64,000 nt of DNA, from assembly GCA_016709965.1 (NCBI GenBank), contig JADJLT010000001.1:372001-436000 (forward strand), read 5' to 3'. The notes under the pieces are model-generated. The model saw only the letters and a program-made list of their open reading frames with translations. It ran no database searches and was not told the DNA's origin. Positions 1 to 9,747 of this stretch are shown in pieces (position 1 is the stretch's first letter; every line of letters begins with the position of its first letter). This stretch comes from Betaproteobacteria bacterium (GTDB lineage: Bacteria > Pseudomonadota > Gammaproteobacteria > Burkholderiales > Rhodocyclaceae). The position numbers and the translations under genes were made by a program.

Positions 1-3000
1 AAAATCTTGTCGTTGAACGGCATGCAGAAATACAGCATGCCATCTGGGTTCGGCTGGTTTATATTATCTTTTGGCCGCCAGGCTGTTTTTAGGTTGCTGG
101 TTCCTTGGGCACCGACGTCGATCCAGAAGTTTGCAAAATCATCCCACTTGTCGATCTTCTCGTCGTAGGTGTACGCCTCGCGATTCGCTTTTCCTTGGTG
201 CAGTTGCGGTCGGCGGCCCAGTATCCTTTCGGCGAGCACATACAGCATGGTTGCCTCATTGATGGATTCACGAGTATCGCGCCGGTACAGGCTATCGGCC
301 CAGGCAATCAGATTGTCGAGATAGGCGAAGAGCGTCCGCCACAAGAACGCGATGCGCCGACGGCGCGCGATGAGGAACGGACGAAATGGCGCATCGCGCC
401 AGCGGTCAATCAACTTTTGTACGTCCTTCAACTGTTTTACGTCGTCTTCGGAACCCGGATCATCAAACCCACCGGCTACCTGCGCGAGTAACGTCAAATC
501 GTCGATCACCTGCTTGTTCAAGTCCAGGTCCTTGAACACCTGGAACTTCAGGAAACGCTTGGCATCAGAGCCCGTTTCACTGCTGGTGGGATCAAACACA
601 TAGCGCAGCCAGCGTTCTGCATCTTCAAATTTGTGCTGTTTGGACAACTGATCGGCGATTAGTAACGGGGCATGAAAGAAAACTTCCCAGTTGTAACAGG
701 CGTAAGGCATCCGCGAGTCAAATGCCAACTTCCCTAACTTGACCTGACCGTATTCCTCCGAATCAACAGGGGATCCACCTCCAAGATCAAGTGCGCCGAA
801 TTTGTCTAATTGGCTGTCTAGATCAGCCCATGTTTCCTTATTCGTCGCCCAACGCAACTTCCTTTGTATTGCTGATTGATATGAGTCTGGAAAGGCTCTC
901 AACCCAGCGTCTGTCGCACCAGGTAAGGCCCCGATATCCATGAAAAGTCTTGATGATCCTTCCTTGAAATACAATACTCGCGTCATTTCTGACGTACCCG
1001 CCGTGTACGATGACCGCCTTCGTACTTCAGGTTGATCCACGTACGGCACTTTATATTTATTCGCGAACTCTTGGCAGCAATTGCGAGCACGAATTCTTCC
1101 CATGCAGAAGTCCGGTTAATCGTGATCAAGTTTTTAGATTTGAAGTCCCCAAGGAATTCACGGATAAGGGAATCTTGGTAAGGCCATGTTGGCTGCGCTA
1201 TCAGCGCTGCTCTGACCCCGTTAAAATGCTCGTTAACTTTCGTAACGGCGTCGAAATTGAAGTACTCCACATGACGGCCTTGATCGATGAGCGTCTTGTT
1301 ATCCGTAAATATATCCAAGTAATCCCACCAAGCCCCTGATCCCAATTCGAAATCACGGGCTGGTGGTTTATACTTCTCCCTCAATGCATAAATTCGTAAA
1401 GTACCTTTATAGTCGTCCGGAAGATTTTCTGGGTTGGTGAGGATCAGATCTGCCAACTTATCAGCCCCATCATCCCCATAAAATTCCGGGCCCAGAACAA
1501 AAGTTGGTTGTGGGTCTGGTAGATCAGGTGCTGCTGGTACTGACGTTATATTCTCGGCAACCTTTGACTGATAATAGATCGCTATCCTAGGATGTAAGTC
1601 GACAGGTGATGGCTCATAGCGCAGAGCAAATCCAATACTGTTGTCAGAGAAAGATTCGACATCTACAGTCCTCTTGTCACGTGACAGAACTTGCTTCTTC
1701 CACGCATTTCCGCTGTATCTTGCCCAAGCTAACTGTATCTGCCATTGATCAGGACTACCGTTGGTTCCAGTTTTTCGCTGAATTACTGGCCAAGCGATGT
1801 ACAGCTCTTCATTCAGCACAAAGGGTAAGACGTGATCTCCTTCGAGATCCAATTCAATCCGCTGCCACGGCTTCCACTCCATAAATCCACTACAAAAATC
1901 TACACACTGACGCCAGTAGTAGTTGTAAGGTGGATTGGCGGATCGCCCGACCACATAGAGATCGCGAATCAGATCATGTACATGCTCAAACATGCCCAAC
2001 ACATGGGTTTGCCCGATTTGCGCGACATCGTCCAAAAAAGCGCTGAAGGCATTTTGCGCAAGGTCTTGCGTCAGTTCACCTTGCCCCAACGCCGATTCAA
2101 GCTGCTTGAAGCTTGATGATTTGTCGTCACGCAGTTCCGGGAACAGCCAGTTTTCCGGGAACAGGAACACTTTGCGATTGGCTTCCCACACGCGGTAGTT
2201 GCGCATCCAGGTCCAGCGCTGCTTGATTATTGGATCAGCAGTGATCCCACGCTCGATGCCGAACAGGATGTGCTGCACAAACAATTGCACGGCGGTGATG
2301 GCCTCCAATATGGGCCTAGTGTCAAAGCACGGCTCCATTTGAGGATCAATCAGGAAGTGTTCGTACAATGCTTTCGCATCGCTCCATTTATCCGAGTTAT
2401 TGCGACCGACGACCTGTGCCACGTGATAGGCCACCAGCTTGTCGCGCCGCTGCCGGCGCAATGAGTCGTCGATTTTCTGCAATGAGGTCTTCAAGACTTC
2501 GCCCGCCAGCTTTGATTCGAGCAACAATCTCGCCGTATCGGCTGCAAGCGCGTTGTCGGCTTGGTCGAGCAGCAGGGCAATCTGTGTTGCGTCGGCGCCC
2601 AACTGCTTGGCTAACAGCAGCCATTCGAAGGCGAGGCGCAACTTGCCAGGATTGCGCAGATCGAGTGTTGTAATTGCATTGGACTGCGCTGAAATGGCTT
2701 GCGCCATTAATTCCTTCGTCAGCGTTTCGGGCGTTTCCGAGATATCCACGCGCGCTGTCAGCGGTCGCAAGGTATCTGGAGAAACCTGTGCACCTGGAGC
2801 AACCAAACGTTTTAATAATTCACCGAGGGCCGGGCGTGAGAGTTGCTCCGGCTGTTGCAGCCACAACAGATCGAGCAATGCCTGCCATTGGGGGTTTTGC
2901 CATGCGCTGCTGCCTGCCACAGGTGCTGCACACAGCATGTCGCACCAGTTGATCCCCGGCCCCGATCCCACAACAACCCTGTCTGCAATCTGCATTAGCT

Positions 3001-3970
3001 CGTTGTCTATGGCCAATGCGGCGCTCAGGGCTTTCAACCGATAAAGGCGATCGATCCAATCATGGAGCTCAGAAAAGTTACCTTCGACACGGGGGGCTGT
3101 GGTGCCAGCCCAAAAACTCGACTCCAAAAAAGCAACGGACGCGAGTTCATTCGAATTGCCTTGGGGAGGGTTAAGCATCAGCCGCGAGCCAAGCAGCGGG
3201 ATGACTTCTGGTTCAGCCAGGCCGCACTGCTCGGCGATTACGGTTAGCAATTCGCGCTCACGCCGCCTGGTCGCAATGTGATTCAACAGTAACGTGAATC
3301 GCTTTGTCGCGTCGCGGTTGCTTTGCCCAATGATTTCCATTGCCTGGTCGACCGTCAGCAACGGCAACCATTCACCTAATTTTCGAGAGGCTCTGGTCGC
3401 GTCGTTACCGCGCAGAATCGGCAACACATCAAGATGCTCGCCTATTGCCGCCCCTGCATCTTGAATGGCCTTAACCAATTTTGCGACGACAACTTGGTCA
3501 TAAATGTCATTCAACGCTTTGACAGCCTGTGCTTCCAGGCTAACGTCTGGCTTGACAGCAACCACGGATCGCAAGCGTTGCTGGACCAATCCAAGCAGGG
3601 TTTCAATCTGTTCGTTAGTTTTGATAGACGGCGGCAGTTCATAGGCCACCTCATTCCATCGAGCTCTCGTCAGCAGGGCTTGCGACGCCTGTTCCACCGA
3701 TAACCCGATTTCACGCAGACGTTTGGCAGCGTTACAAAGACCTTCCAGGGCGAGCCAGTATCTGGATTGTTTAGTAGGTGGATAGCCAGTGAGTTCTTTC
3801 AATAGTTTGAATTGCAGCAGTGAAAGCCCCAGTGCCGTTCGCACGCGAGTTTCTGAAAGTGGAATTTCAAGCAGCGTGTCGAGGGCAAGGCCATGGTCTT
3901 TGTGGAGCCGCATGATGATCGTCAATTTGACGAGAACCTCGGCCCGAGCCTGTACGGCCAGATCTTGGTC
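1..3970 (-). pseudogene. Tc toxin subunit A (TcA), truncated and frameshifted
   Basis: The minus-strand reading from about 3970 to 983 encodes a TcA-type insecticidal toxin segment, including the neuraminidase-like region (WTWMRNYRVWEANRK, ENWLFPELRD). It stops at 983, but translation resumes in the next frame from about 1007 (YTAGTSEMTRVLYFKEG) and stays open to the window edge with clear TcA content (HAPLLIADQLSK, YLDNLIAWADSLYRRDT, ESINEATMLYVLAERILG). One missing base near 1007 explains the break. TcA proteins are usually about 2,000-2,500 residues; here the N-terminal VRP1-like half is absent because the gene is joined at about 3970 to an RHS-type fragment in another frame. The first candidate start in the TcA frame is a TTG at 3925. 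TcA normally forms the membrane-translocating pentamer of the Tc complex. Family assignment is firm; loss of function is inferred. Confidence 0.85.
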
Positions 3971-5043
3971 GGCTATAGGTGCGCAGCATGTGGTCGGTGG
4001 GTACCTGCACGCTGTGCCAGCTGTCTTCGGGAGACTTGGGCGATCCGAGGTGCTGGTCGCTCTCGCGGCCGGTGGCCTCGATCAGCCGGTACAGCGCGTC
4101 ATAGGTGTAGTCGCAATGGGGCTCGACCTGCTGGTTGCTGAACCAGAGGGTTTGCTGCGCGTCGTCGCGGATGTGGGTGATATTGCCGGCGGGGTCGTAG
4201 GTGTAGTGCAGGCTTTGCAGGGTTTGCGTCCGGCTCGGGCGCGTGGTTAGCAGGCTGGTAAGGCGAAAATTTTTCGGGTCGTAGGTGTAGGTGGTGGCTG
4301 TGCCGTTTCCCAGCACCAAGCTCAGCTTCTGGCCTTTGGCGTCGTGGGTGACCGCCTGGATGGCCCGGGCTCGCGTGCCGGTGCTGCGGTCGTAGCCGTC
4401 GGCTGTCTTCGTTGCGCCGATGACAATCTCTTCGCTTGCTAGTCCGCCACGCTGGTTGTACCTGGGCTCGTACACCGCTACCGGTCTGCCCGGTCGGTGC
4501 CAGTTGTAGAGACGGGTCATGCGGCCGAGCGCGTCATGCTCGGTGAGTTGCGTGTAGTGCACGCCTTCCAACCGGGCGTCGTTGCCAGCGATGGGTGTGG
4601 ACCAGTCCACCACCGAAGCGGTGGCGTCGCTCACCAGCGTACGCCGCACGGCCTGAACGTTGCCGCTGAAATCGCGCCCGAGGGTCTGCACACGGCCGCT
4701 GCTGTCTGCATGCGAAGTAGCTTGCGCGTTGAGATTGGCCGTGTCGGCGGCCACCGCGTCCTGGTAGTCGAAGCGCTCGATCTGCACCCGCCCTTGCGCG
4801 GTGAAGTCTTGGCCCGAACCGCTAGGCCGGCTCCAGATGCGAATCGATTGCGTCACCGGCCGATGCAGGGCATCGTAGTCGGTGGCGTAGAGGCGATGCT
4901 CCTGGTGGAAAGCGCCGGCGTCATCTTGCCGCTCGTTGTAGTCCCACGCGAGCATGGGCTTGCCGGCGGCGTCGATCAGCATCCAGCGGTCGCCGGCATC
5001 CATGCTGTGCTGGTAGAGCAGGTTGCCGGCGATGTCGTAGCAC
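3971..5043 (-). pseudogene. Tc toxin TcB RHS-repeat fragment, both ends lost
   Basis: An uninterrupted minus-strand reading frame carries RHS/YD-repeat sequence (HYTYDPAGNITHIRDD, YTYDALYRLIEATGRE) typical of the C-terminal half of TcB (SpvB/TcaC-type) proteins, which build the shell that encloses the toxic TcC payload. The frame is already open at 5043, where it abuts the IS21-like end, so it has no start of its own. It loses RHS homology after LRTYS near 3970, where it runs into the TcA gene out of frame. The piece is therefore an internal fragment left by an insertion on one side and a deletion on the other. Confidence 0.8.
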
Positions 5044-5049
5044 TGTCAA

Positions 5050-5097
5050 TCAGCGTCCAATAGTTTCCAGTTGTCAGCGTCCAAATTTTCCCAGTTG
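5050..5097. repeat. Two 24-bp tandem terminal repeats of the IS21-like element
   Basis: Copies at 5050-5073 and 5074-5097 both start TCAGCGTCCAA and end CCAGTTG, with four mismatches in between. Repeats at IS21 termini are transposase (IstA) binding sites in characterised members. They lie between the outer end and the istB stop codon. Confidence 0.75.
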
Positions 5098-5098
5098 C

Positions 5099-5842
5099 TC
5101 AGTCTGATTTGACTGATTTTTTCCGCTGTTTGAAGCGGTAGGAATCGTTGCCGGTTTCGAGGATTTCGCAGTGATGCGTGATGCGGTCAAGCAAGGCCGT
5201 GGTCATTTTTGGATCGCCGAACACGGTCACCCATTCACCGAATGACAGGTTGGTTGTGATGATCAGCGAGGTCTTCTCATAGAGCTGGCTGATCAGATGA
5301 AACAGCAGCGCCCCACCCGACACCGGGAACGGCAAATAGCCAAGCTCATCGAGAATGACCGCATCAAACAGCACCAACTGTTTGGCCAAGGTGCCGCTCT
5401 TTCCCAGTAGTTTTTCCCGCTCGAGTTGGTTTACCAGATCCACCGCATTGAAGAAACGCACCCGTTTTCGCTGATGGATGGCTGCAACACCGAGCGCAGT
5501 TGCCAGGTGGGTCTTCCCCGTCCCTGTGCCACCGACCAGAATCAGGTTGTGGGCGCTCTCCATGAAGGTGGCAGTCGCCAGTTGCTCAATCTGCGCCTGC
5601 GGCAGTGGCGTCTCTGTCCAGTCGATGCCCGTGAGATCGCGATGAATCGGGAAGCGTGCTGCTTTCATCTGGTAGCGCAGGCTGCGTACTTGCCGATCCG
5701 CCTGTTCAGCGTCAATCAAGCGATCCAGCCAGGCTTCCGGCTGCATCGGCCGGCGTGTGCCTTCTGCCAGCAACTCGGACCACGCGGCTGCCATGCCGTA
5801 GAGGTGCAGGGATTTCAGTTGGGCCAGTCGGTCAATGGACAT
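5099..5842 (-). CDS. istB: IS21-family helper ATPase IstB
   Basis: A 247-residue AAA+ ATPase of the DnaC/IstB family. The Walker A motif GGTGTGKTHLATALG and a Walker B-like segment (VILDELGYLPF) are intact. IstB assists the IstA transposase by remodelling target DNA. The start at 5842 (MSIDRLAQLKSLHLYGM) is chosen over a longer extension to 5866 because it matches the usual IstB N-terminus and overlaps the istA stop by 11 bp, the normal IS21 coupling. The reading frame is complete although its partner istA is broken. Confidence 0.92.
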   Translation of the reverse strand: MSIDRLAQLKSLHLYGMAAAWSELLAEGTRRPMQPEAWLDRLIDAEQADRQVRSLRYQMKAARFPIHRDLTGIDWTETPLPQAQIEQLATATFMESAHNLILVGGTGTGKTHLATALGVAAIHQRKRVRFFNAVDLVNQLEREKLLGKSGTLAKQLVLFDAVILDELGYLPFPVSGGALLFHLISQLYEKTSLIITTNLSFGEWVTVFGDPKMTTALLDRITHHCEILETGNDSYRFKQRKKSVKSD

Positions 5843-6570
5843 ACTGGCCTCCGCGCAGACGGTCATAACGACTGCAATCAGCCTGCGGTTCGACCTGCAA
5901 ACGCAGTTGTTCCGGCAAACTGATCGCCTTGGGCTGCGGTGGCGCGGTCAGCCGCCTCAGTTCATTCATGACGACGGCCGCGGTAATCACGCCGCCATCC
6001 AGTGTCAATTCGCACGCCACTTGCAGGGCTTCCAGCCCGACTTCGCGAGCAGCCAGTAGCAGTTCTACAAAGGCCCGATCACCTTTCGGCTGCTTCAGCA
6101 CACGATCTCGCACCAACTGAATCGGCACCGGCAAATCCCAGCCGATAAATGGGGCACCATTACGCAGCGACCCCGGCTTCTTCTCAAGTACCGGCAGGTA
6201 ATGCCAGGGTCGCAGATCAGTTGATCACGCCCGAATCGCCGTTCATGGTCGGCAATGACTTTGCTCTCCGCAACGATCCGTACCTTGTCGGCGTATAAAC
6301 GCACCGAGACTACCTTGCCAGCAAAGTCGGCCCGGCACGCTGTAGCGATTTCGTTCGACGCGGACCAGGCAGGTGCTGGAAACGCGCATCATCTGTTCGA
6401 CGTAGCCATCGAAGGTGCTGGTGATAGCCCGCAGGCTGGGGCCTTCCTGAAGAAAGCAGTCAGCAATGGTGCGGGTCGTTTCGACCGGATGCTTGCGTTC
6501 CGCCAATTCCCGGCAGCGGGTGGCCAGCCAGTCGTTCAGCGCTGCAAAGCTCTCGAAGCGGGCTTTCGGC
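5832..6570 (-). pseudogene. istA: IS21-family transposase IstA, C-terminal remnant with two frameshifts
   Basis: Only the C-terminal portion of IstA is present, starting around ARFESFAALNDWLATRC; the helix-turn-helix and the DDE catalytic core are missing. Two indels break it: one extra base near 6333 (after RNRYSVP, where the frame then reads DFAGKVVSVRLYADKVR) and one missing base near 6210 (after QLICDP, where the frame then reads WHYLPVLEKKPGSLRNG). The natural C-terminus YDRLRGGQYVH ends at 5832. The 5' end is fused to the TcB/SpvB N-terminus with no IS terminus between them. Confidence 0.85.
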
Positions 6571-6839
6571 GTGAATAGCGAAAGGCTCCAACCAAGGCCG
6601 AAGGGGCCATTGCCGGCGCCCGAGTCGTAAGACAAAGCTAGTTGTGGGCCGAAGCCGCCGCGCCCTGGACTGGTCGCGATAGGAACGCTCATCGACCCGG
6701 TGCCGGTGACCGGATTGGCGGCGAACTTTTCGCCGATACCGCGAATGGCGCCACCGCCCTTGGGCAGGGAAATCGAAGGCGCCATTACCCGGAACGTATC
6801 CCTCTGTGCTCCATCACTCGCTTGAGCTTGCTGCTGCAT
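6571..6839 (-). pseudogene. Tc toxin TcB (SpvB-like) N-terminal fragment
   Basis: About 90 residues of the SpvB/TcB N-terminal domain (SISLPKGGGAIRGIGEKFA, GPQLALSYDSGAGNGPFG, GWSLSLF). Translation starts at ATG 6839, preceded by a GGAGGGG ribosome-binding site eight bases upstream; an earlier in-frame ATG at 6863 has no such site. After residue ~90 the frame passes into istA sequence, so the native protein (normally well over 1,000 residues) is cut short. It is the 5' part of the same tcB gene whose 3' fragment lies at 3971-5043. Confidence 0.8.
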
Positions 6840-7147
6840 CGTGTTGCCCCTCCCTGTACTCATCGCCAGTTAGTGGAACATTGCTTCTGCAAATTCTTAC
6901 CTGCTGATTTTTGGCTACCGCGGCAGGGCACACCCGCGGACCTCAGGAAAGACGATGTCACCATACTACATGCATACACTAATGCGAAATAAATGTTCGC
7001 TTCCTTGATTGTTTTCATTGCATGCGAAGTGATGTATCTCACCAGCTCTGGGAAAATAGAAACTCAGAGACCGCTCTTTCGGCTGTAGAAATCCGTTCAG
7101 ACGCCAGTCAGTTTTCCAGAAGCAAACAGCTACGAAGCATGCTTCGC

Positions 7148-7217
7148 GAATGCCGAATGCCGAATGCCGAATGCCGAATGCCGAATGCCGAATGCCGAAC
7201 GCCGAACGCCGAACGCC
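7148..7217. repeat. Ten-copy heptanucleotide tandem repeat
   Basis: Seven exact copies of GAATGCC (7148-7196) followed by three of GAACGCC (7197-7217), with no interruption. The block structure, all T variants first and then all C variants, suggests recent slippage expansion of two sub-units. It lies between the toxin fragments and the small membrane-protein gene and is not inside a recognisable gene. Confidence 0.97.
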
Positions 7218-7616
7218 GAGCAACTGCAGCGTTCAGTTTTCAATGGTCGCCCGACCGCCGACGGGAAATGTCGGGTTAGCCCGAAACCTGTCAGTGCCCT
7301 GGCCTTCGGGCCGAGCCCCACCGCTAAAACCAGCCGCACGCCTCGCAATACACGAACAGTGGCCCAGACACGACTTCTGATTCACGGTGCGGCCAATGGC
7401 CGGACCTGAAACCTGTCGTTCAAGCGTGAAACTGGAATCGCGGATCGCGAACGACTGCTCTTGCTTTTCGTAATCAACCGACGAATGGCGGCTTCCATTT
7501 CTTGCCACTGACTCCTTAGGGCACAAAGGGTGAGTAGCGGAAATCGAAAAGCTGCCGCTCAAATTCGCCATGCCTGAGCTTTCCCGCCGGACGTACTTGA
7601 CCGACGGCTAACCAAC

Positions 7617-7634
7617 ATTGAGCTGCCGCTCAAT
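7617..7634. repeat. Short perfect inverted repeat
   Basis: ATTGAGC (7617-7623), TGCC loop, GCTCAAT (7628-7634). A related single arm, GCTGCCGCTCAAAT, occurs about 80 bp earlier near 7549. It may be part of a dispersed intergenic repeat; no poly-T tract follows, so it is not a convincing terminator. Confidence 0.5.
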
Positions 7635-8043
7635 CGGCTCACGCCCAATGACCGCTGAGGCCGAGGTGCCGTCGCCAGACCCGCCTTGTCAAAGGTCCTC
7701 TCGGTGATGGACAGCTGTCAATCAGATCCTATATGTCATGCAACGAGGAATGTTTCTAGCGGCCTATTTCCTGATAGCGAAATCCCCCTCTCAAGTCCGC
7801 CATTCCCACGAGACACCACAACCTCGGCGACCTATCCTCCAGTCATGTGCTCGTAAGAGCAATACGCCGCCACAGAACTGGGGAAAGCCGCATGATCACC
7901 GCCACATCAGCGACACGTCAGTATCACCTCTCACCTCCCTCGGATGAGAATAAAGCTCACGATGTCATCGAGACTCGCTTGTGGCTCGAGGAGCACGACT
8001 GGCTCTACCTCTACCTGCCGATCGTCGCCATCTGGAGCCTGGC

Positions 8044-8301
8044 CTATGAATGCCCTTCGTCGCGCCAGTAGTTTGCCGCCAGATCTTTCGATGAAGTGCC
8101 ATCACTTGGTAACAGACTTTCGCCCCTCCCAAGGGATCGCCCGCTTTTTCCGATGCCGGCCAGTGCCCCGCCAATGGGCGCCGCGAAAAGTGCGCCAATG
8201 CCCATCATCACAAGGCGGGTTCCCCAATCGCTATTCATAACGGAGATACAACCGATCAGCGCACCCAGTCCAATGAATCCAATAAAAATGAGTTTTCTCA
8301 T
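8044..8301 (-). CDS. Small membrane protein, function unknown
   Basis: An 85-residue protein with two hydrophobic N-terminal segments (about 3-22 and 29-49), a glycine-rich turn and a polar C-terminus ending NYWRDEGHS. A near-perfect Shine-Dalgarno (AGGAGG) sits seven bases before the ATG, which supports a real gene. I do not recognise a characterised family; I infer an inner-membrane protein. It stands alone inside the decayed island. Confidence 0.7.
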   Translation of the reverse strand: MRKLIFIGFIGLGALIGCISVMNSDWGTRLVMMGIGALFAAPIGGALAGIGKSGRSLGRGESLLPSDGTSSKDLAANYWRDEGHS

Positions 8302-8638
8302 CTCAGCCTCCTGAATTCAGAGTACCTCTGGTGGCACTGGTTGCAAGCCTATGGCGACCTATCCAGCTAACATTTCCACTACCAAGAGAAGGCATCGAAA
8401 ATGCATCTCATATGGAACTATCTTTTTCTAAGAAGCAATACCGTTCTTGGTCGAAAGCAAATGTGTAAAGCGGATACTTTGACTGCTGAACATGAAACCA
8501 ATCAACAAACAGAACTCGATACACCCCCCTTTGCTCGGTAAAAATGAACTTGTTCTGCTATCTTGAAGACTCATTCACGTGTGCAATCTTGGTCAAGTTT
8601 GTCGTACTATAGAGTCCATCAACAGAAGGAGTTTTGCT
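8302..8638. other. Intergenic region without recognisable content
   Basis: Between the small membrane protein (minus) and the next plus-strand reading frames. I see no gene, RNA or strong hairpin; the region is AT-richer than the flanks and would hold both divergent promoters. Confidence 0.5.
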
Positions 8639-8818
8639 TTGAAGTCCGCACACGTGGGTTCATACAACGGGTACGCCTTGTCCAAGAAGGATCGGCAAGA
8701 GGCTTTTGTTGTCCGTGCAGCAGACCAGCGCTTGTCTCAGGAGCAAGCGATTGACCAAGCTCGTCTTATCCCAAAGAGTGTCGTTTCGCAGTTCAAGGTG
8801 GTTCGCTGGGTTAGATAG
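8639..8818 (+). CDS. Hypothetical 59-residue protein
   Basis: A short frame starting at TTG 8639 with AAGGAG seven bases upstream. The product is charged (YALSKKDRQEAFVVRAADQR) and without membrane segments or a recognised motif. It sits directly upstream of, and in the same orientation as, the nucleotidyltransferase-like gene, so it could be a small partner or the remnant of a longer protein. An upstream in-frame GTG at 8579 would lengthen it but has no ribosome-binding site. Low confidence. Confidence 0.4.
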   Translation: MKSAHVGSYNGYALSKKDRQEAFVVRAADQRLSQEQAIDQARLIPKSVVSQFKVVRWVR

Positions 8819-8843
8819 CCCGCTTGCTGCATGCAGACTAGCA

Positions 8844-9645
8844 GCCCCTCGGATTTAGGCTGGTTTCTCCACCAGACCTTGACCTCCTCTTCACAGCACT
8901 ATCCCGGTTACCCAACCCAGGCTCCGTAATACTCATCGGAGGCCAGTCACTCTCGTTCTGGGTGGATTACTTCGACATCCCTATGCCGAGGTTGGAATCC
9001 TTGTATCTGACACAAGATGCAGACTTTCTTGGCACACATCGAGATGCTGAGTTGTTGGCCAAGGAACTGGGAGCTGAGATTAGGCTTGCCACTATGGACG
9101 ACAATACCTCGAACTTGGCGACATTGCTCTATCAAGGCGTTGAGGGAAAGAAGCTGCTGATCGACATTCTGAGCGTAGTCATCGGCCTCGACGAGTCGGA
9201 AGTAAAGAAACGCGCCATCATGATAGAAGGTCGGGGGCAACAACTTCATATCCTTCATCCATTACTCTGCTTGAAAAGCCGTATCGAAAATCTGAGGACG
9301 TTGCCAAGCAAGCGTAACGGCAATGGAATTTCACAAGCTCAGGTTGCCGTTGAGGTCGCTCGGAAGTACATCGGAGCCCTACTTTCTCAACCCACAGATC
9401 GGGATGCCATCAACGCCGTACACCAGATCAAGGATATGGCCTGGAGCCGCGCAGGTCTTTTCGTTTTCAAAGAGTATGGAATTGACCTTCTTCGTGCAGT
9501 CGAACTAGAAAAATTTCACTCCGTTCCTTTCAGGGAAAAGGACTGGCCGAATATTCTTCGGTGGATAACCGATAGACGAAATCGCTCTGGTCGTACGGCT
9601 CTTCGCCTCGAAGCTATGGCCCTCGCAAAGAAGCACCAAGGGTAG
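8844..9645 (+). CDS. Nucleotidyltransferase-fold protein (AbiEii-like), 5' end uncertain
   Basis: The frame is open from about 8844 and reads DLLFTALSRLPNPGSVILIGGQSLSFWVDYFD before the first standard start (GTG 8962), so homology-like sequence clearly precedes any normal start codon. Features fit a minimal nucleotidyltransferase: GGQS near the N-terminus, then a D-x-D pair in TQDADFLG, followed by an alpha-helical C-terminal half (LHPLLCLKSRIENLRTLP). Such domains occur as toxins in AbiE-type and related abortive-infection or toxin-antitoxin modules. A plausible original start, ATG near 8830 (MQTSSPSDL), lies in another frame, suggesting a frameshift near the N-terminus. Functional assignment is by motif only. 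Confidence 0.6.
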
Positions 9646-9747
9646 ATAGGCCGCTCAACGGGACTCTGTGTCCGAAAATTGTGGATCTTATTCGGACATG
9701 GAAAAGCCCCCTGCCGATGCATTTGCCACTGCAAGGCAGCTAAAAAG

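Larger units (their letters stand above)
5044..6570 (-). mobile_element. Truncated IS21-family insertion sequence
   Basis: The element begins at 5044 with TGTCAATCAG (IS21 ends are TG...CA), followed by two 24-bp tandem copies at 5050-5073 and 5074-5097 differing at four positions, which fits the multiple terminal repeats of this family. Inside lie istB and, overlapping it as usual, istA. The istA-distal end is missing: istA coding sequence meets TcB/SpvB N-terminal sequence directly at about 6570. The element cannot be autonomous. Confidence 0.8.
6840..8043. other. Gene-poor island segment with repeats
   Basis: I see no supportable gene here. It holds the presumed promoter region of the tcB fragment, a heptanucleotide array (7148-7217), a perfect 18-bp inverted repeat (7617-7634), and scattered short sequences that look like degenerate intergenic repeats. 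Open frames across the array exist only because a 7-base period stays open in several frames on both strands. Confidence 0.6.

Noticed and set aside
7130..7409. Several open frames across the heptamer array on both strands
   Set aside because: A 7-base repeat without stop in three phases produces artificial heptapeptide-repeat frames; no start signals or homology.
7716..7725. TGTCAATCAG, identical to the outer end of the IS21-like element
   Set aside because: Only ten bases match, the terminal repeats do not follow, and orientation is wrong for the missing end; may be chance.
7893..8071. Plus-strand frame with a hydrophobic C-terminal part
   Set aside because: No good ribosome-binding site or recognisable similarity, and it overlaps the end of the better supported minus-strand membrane protein gene.
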